DNA of 64,000 nucleotides, from the NCBI GenBank assembly GCA_942159475.1, contig OW804094.1, positions 128,450,755-128,514,754 of the forward strand, given 5' to 3'. The DNA comes from Sthenelais limicola (Eukaryota; Annelida; Polychaeta; Phyllodocida; Sigalionidae). Positions 61,201 through 64,000 of this stretch are shown here, piece after piece (the first letter of the stretch is position 1; every line of letters starts with the position of its first letter). Made by a program: the position numbers and the translations under genes. The notes beneath the pieces were generated by a model. The model was not told where the DNA came from and made no database searches. It saw nothing but the letters and a program-made list of their open reading frames with translations.

Positions 61201-64000
61201 CACTCTCACCGGCACTCGTTCTTTTAATTAGTAATAGTGAGATTCGCACTTCAATTATTAAGGGCAGGAAACAACATCAAACGAGTCCTAGCAATACCAG
61301 GCGGTGATTGCCAAATTTGCCCGCCACTCACAGCCATGTTAATGAGCTTCAAGCAAGTGAAATTTTGCTCCCATCTGACCCAGATTGTCGAGATCCCATG
61401 AGTGGCAATAGTCGCTGCCTACCAAGTTGGCGCATTTCTTTGAAGTCGGTTTTGTAAAGATGGTGTAAGTTATTTTCTTTGCAACCATCTTTTCATATCA
61501 CATGTAAATGACATTATTAGAGGAAATTAGGCCCCAAACGAAGAACGACAAGACAGACTTGCTTGGGAATACCAATTAATTAAGAGTCCAAGTAGCGCTT
61601 GTCGTACGAATGGAAGGCATAAATTCCTCTACTGGATTGCAAGTTAGGAAAATCTTTCGCTTTCCATAGAATTGGATGTCTGGTAGCACATACCTCCATT
61701 GTGCATCCCCTCCACACTTCATTAATTCATAAGGGCCTGAATTATATTCCATATTATATATTAAAGACTATTGCATGACAATTGGTGATTAACCTTTTTT
61801 CTTTGTATACATACAGGGAACCAATGTTCGTCAGCACAATGTTTTGGCTGACATCTCGTGTAGCGAATAAAGGGAGGCCTGCATATTTCTGTTGAATCAC
61901 GCTATTCTCGGTTCTTCTGTTTACGTCGATTACATGGGGTCATGAATTTCACTGCACTCGTACCTAAAGGTAAACAGTCGATATTCAACCAAGATTCTGA
62001 GAGGGAGGTTGAAATAAAGAGAAAACGCCTTTTGAGAAGCTTATTGAAACTGTCTCACTCTCTGTAAGGTTCTTTTTGAGTCAACATGCAATATATACAT
62101 AGAAAATGGGAGTTGCAATCTCAAGTGCATGTCAGAAGGCAACCGAGGAAGTTCAACTGAAGGCAATAACAAATGCACGAGAGATTAAATTATTTTCCAT
62201 TACGTTGACAAGTTACATTATGCCGTGAAAGCAATTAAATACTCTCACAACTCAAAAAGGGGAAAAAAGAAAAGTAGTAATCATTGTACTTTCCCACCGA
62301 GATAACATGTGGTTTGAACACGGTAAGGCGGACCATATATATATGCTATAAGTAATATGGTCTGATCAAAATATACTTGCTTTCAGATCGTTGGACCGCT
62401 TCGATATGTCTTAGTATATTGGTCCCAATATATCCAGATTAAAATTGATGAATATTGTCCTCGTGCTTAGCTTCCTGGGTCTATATATATTGTGTGATCA
62501 GTCCAATTCGTTCTGCATGTCAATGTGCAGTTGCAGCTTCGTTTTAGAAAAAGGCTGATCTGCTTTGCTGGAGACAGATCTCCTCCCTACTTCCTGCACA
62601 TGATACCTCCAGTTAGCTGGCGTCTTCAGATACGCCGACCAAGACATGAAGATGATGTATTGAGCGCGAAGGCTACGAATAGGGGTGACTAGCCTCTGTA
62701 TCCGTGTGTCAGGCCCTTTGGCCTCTGTCTCTGCCGCCTGCCCCCAACCAATTGATCCCCAGTATCCATTTCTACGAGCACCTATTGTAGCTGCAACAAA
62801 CGCAAGGATCACCATTGATTGCCTCGGCAGCTGGCTCCTTTCTACTACTACCTATGCAGGTAACACCAACCTGCTCGGGAGGGGCTCGAATCAACTCAAA
62901 TATCACATTATCAGCCTCCTAACTTACAGCTCAGGCTTAGCCAGCAATGCACTCGATTTTCACGAAACCAGAAGAGGCCTGGGCCTGCCTGTGCAGATTT
63001 ATCAAGCAAGGGTTATTTCCCCCCAAACGATGGCAATCGTCTGGAGTCTGATGGATGAATATCCATTCCAAACCTCATTTGAATTTCAAAATTGAATAGC
63101 ATGTCGTGTAGGGGACTTAGGCGTGGCGTGTTTCGTTTCTAACATGCTCCAGCGATAACAGATCGCTTAGGAAAGCATTCCGTATGGTTCAGTTCGCAAA
63201 TAAAGACACTGGAAAAATATGTCATGGATAAAAATTAATATAGGTAATCAGAGGTATGGAGGCAGGGGGGAGTAGGGAGGTAACAGCAGAGGGGGGAAAA
63301 AATCCAGAAATAGCTGAAGGCAAAACATAGAAAAAGTGCAAAATGTGTGTAGCACAGGACCTTTCTCTCATGATCCATTGCTGGTAAATTGCCTCGCCAA
63401 CATGTAGGATCTGAAGCCATCATGAAAGGCTTACAACCCAAATTGCAATGGGCTGGACGGGGCCTATCGGAGGATGAATCGGGGAATCCCTGGGACCTAG
63501 GCATTGGGCTTGGGGAGGATTTCGTCAGAAAACACACCCAAGTCTGACTGTGGCACCTTATGCAGTCACGGTAATACCTAGGTGATCAGTAAGCATGGGG
63601 TATTCTGACGACAGCCTCGTCTGATGTTTGAGAGGAGGGTCTAGACATTGGATAGAAAGCAAAACGACCGTTCTAATATAGCAGGTAGAAACAGAAAGAA
63701 CGGTTGTCAAGGTGTCATTTAGTAAATGGTTGCTATGAAATAGTGATTGCGTCCACTACACTTATTTACTAACTACTATTTATGAAATGAAAGATGTTAT
63801 CTTAGTCTAGTTTTTTAAAAAAAAATTTTTACCCCAAACTAGACACCGGAAAAGAGAGAAATAATATTCTCCCTGATCCTAAGTCATAGCAAGGGAGGAG
63901 AATTAAAATCAATGTTATCTTAGTCTTCTTACTTATGGCTCAAAAGAAAAGAAATCTTCTGTATCTACTGGGAATCACCAGTGAGTGAGAACTCAAACAG
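55218..64000 (-). other. Presumed PTBP intron extending beyond the window
   Basis: About 8.8 kb with no recognisable exon. It holds a GC-richer patch at 55860-56110 with two CTCF-like words, a GAT repeat (60306-60331) and a GGT-rich run near 59625-59655. The 136-codon frame at 62685-63095 (+), overlapped by a 105-codon frame on the other strand, has no recognisable domain. Confidence 0.5.
60306..60331. repeat. GAT trinucleotide repeat
   Basis: About eight GAT units in a row, read directly. Confidence 0.9.

Noticed and set aside
62685..63095. 136-codon open frame on the + strand
   Set aside because: No family motif that I recognise, and a 105-codon frame overlaps it on the other strand, so base composition explains both.
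1..64000. tRNA, rRNA, CRISPR array, prophage or bacterial operon
   Set aside because: I saw no tRNA B-box with partner A-box, no rRNA-like block and no regularly spaced repeats; the window is intron-rich eukaryotic DNA.
55218..64000. Missing RRM1 first-half exon of PTBP
   Set aside because: I looked on the - strand for sequence encoding the RNLP and GKVTNLLMLKGKNQ blocks and found none, so I place it beyond the window.

Overview
This is a eukaryotic, AT-rich window with long introns, GT-AG splice sites and no sign of bacterial gene organisation. Two conserved animal genes can be supported. The protein sequences resemble those of an invertebrate animal. The repeated TAGGCCTA-type words in noncoding DNA are what I would expect of an echinoderm or a related deuterostome, but that assignment is an impression and is not proven.

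Layout. Positions 1-5531 hold no gene I can name. From 5532 to 13015 on the + strand lie the last five recognisable coding exons of METTL4, an MT-A70 family N6-adenine methyltransferase with its DPPW catalytic motif and complete C-terminus; its 5' exons were not found. From 13016 to about 19600 is intergenic sequence with two small CpG-rich patches, decayed repeats and a poly-G run. From about 19600 to 24757 is sequence downstream of the second gene on the - strand, part of which is probably a long 3' UTR. From 24758 to 55217 on the - strand lies a polypyrimidine tract-binding protein gene (PTBP1/PTBP2/PTBP3 family) spread over 30 kb, with 15 exon positions giving the second half of RRM1, all of RRM2, RRM3 and RRM4, and the stop codon. 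Its first exons (N-terminus and the first half of RRM1) are not visible and probably lie beyond position 64000; 55218-64000 then reads as intron of that gene.

The two genes are convergent. Both touch pre-mRNA splicing: vertebrate and fly METTL4 proteins methylate U2 snRNA, and PTBP is a splicing repressor. Nothing in the window shows that they are functionally coupled.

The most interesting signals are in the splicing architecture of PTBP. (1) The last coding exon is present twice in tandem, 35 nt apart. Each copy has its own acceptor and stop and encodes a different C-terminal half of RRM4. (2) A 34-nt exon in RRM3 has the same length and protein position as the vertebrate PTBP autoregulatory exon, and skipping it here gives a stop nine codons later. 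(3) The RRM2-RRM3 linker is built from frame-neutral cassettes, including a 21-nt microexon. (4) A near-perfect hairpin sits just upstream of a weak acceptor.
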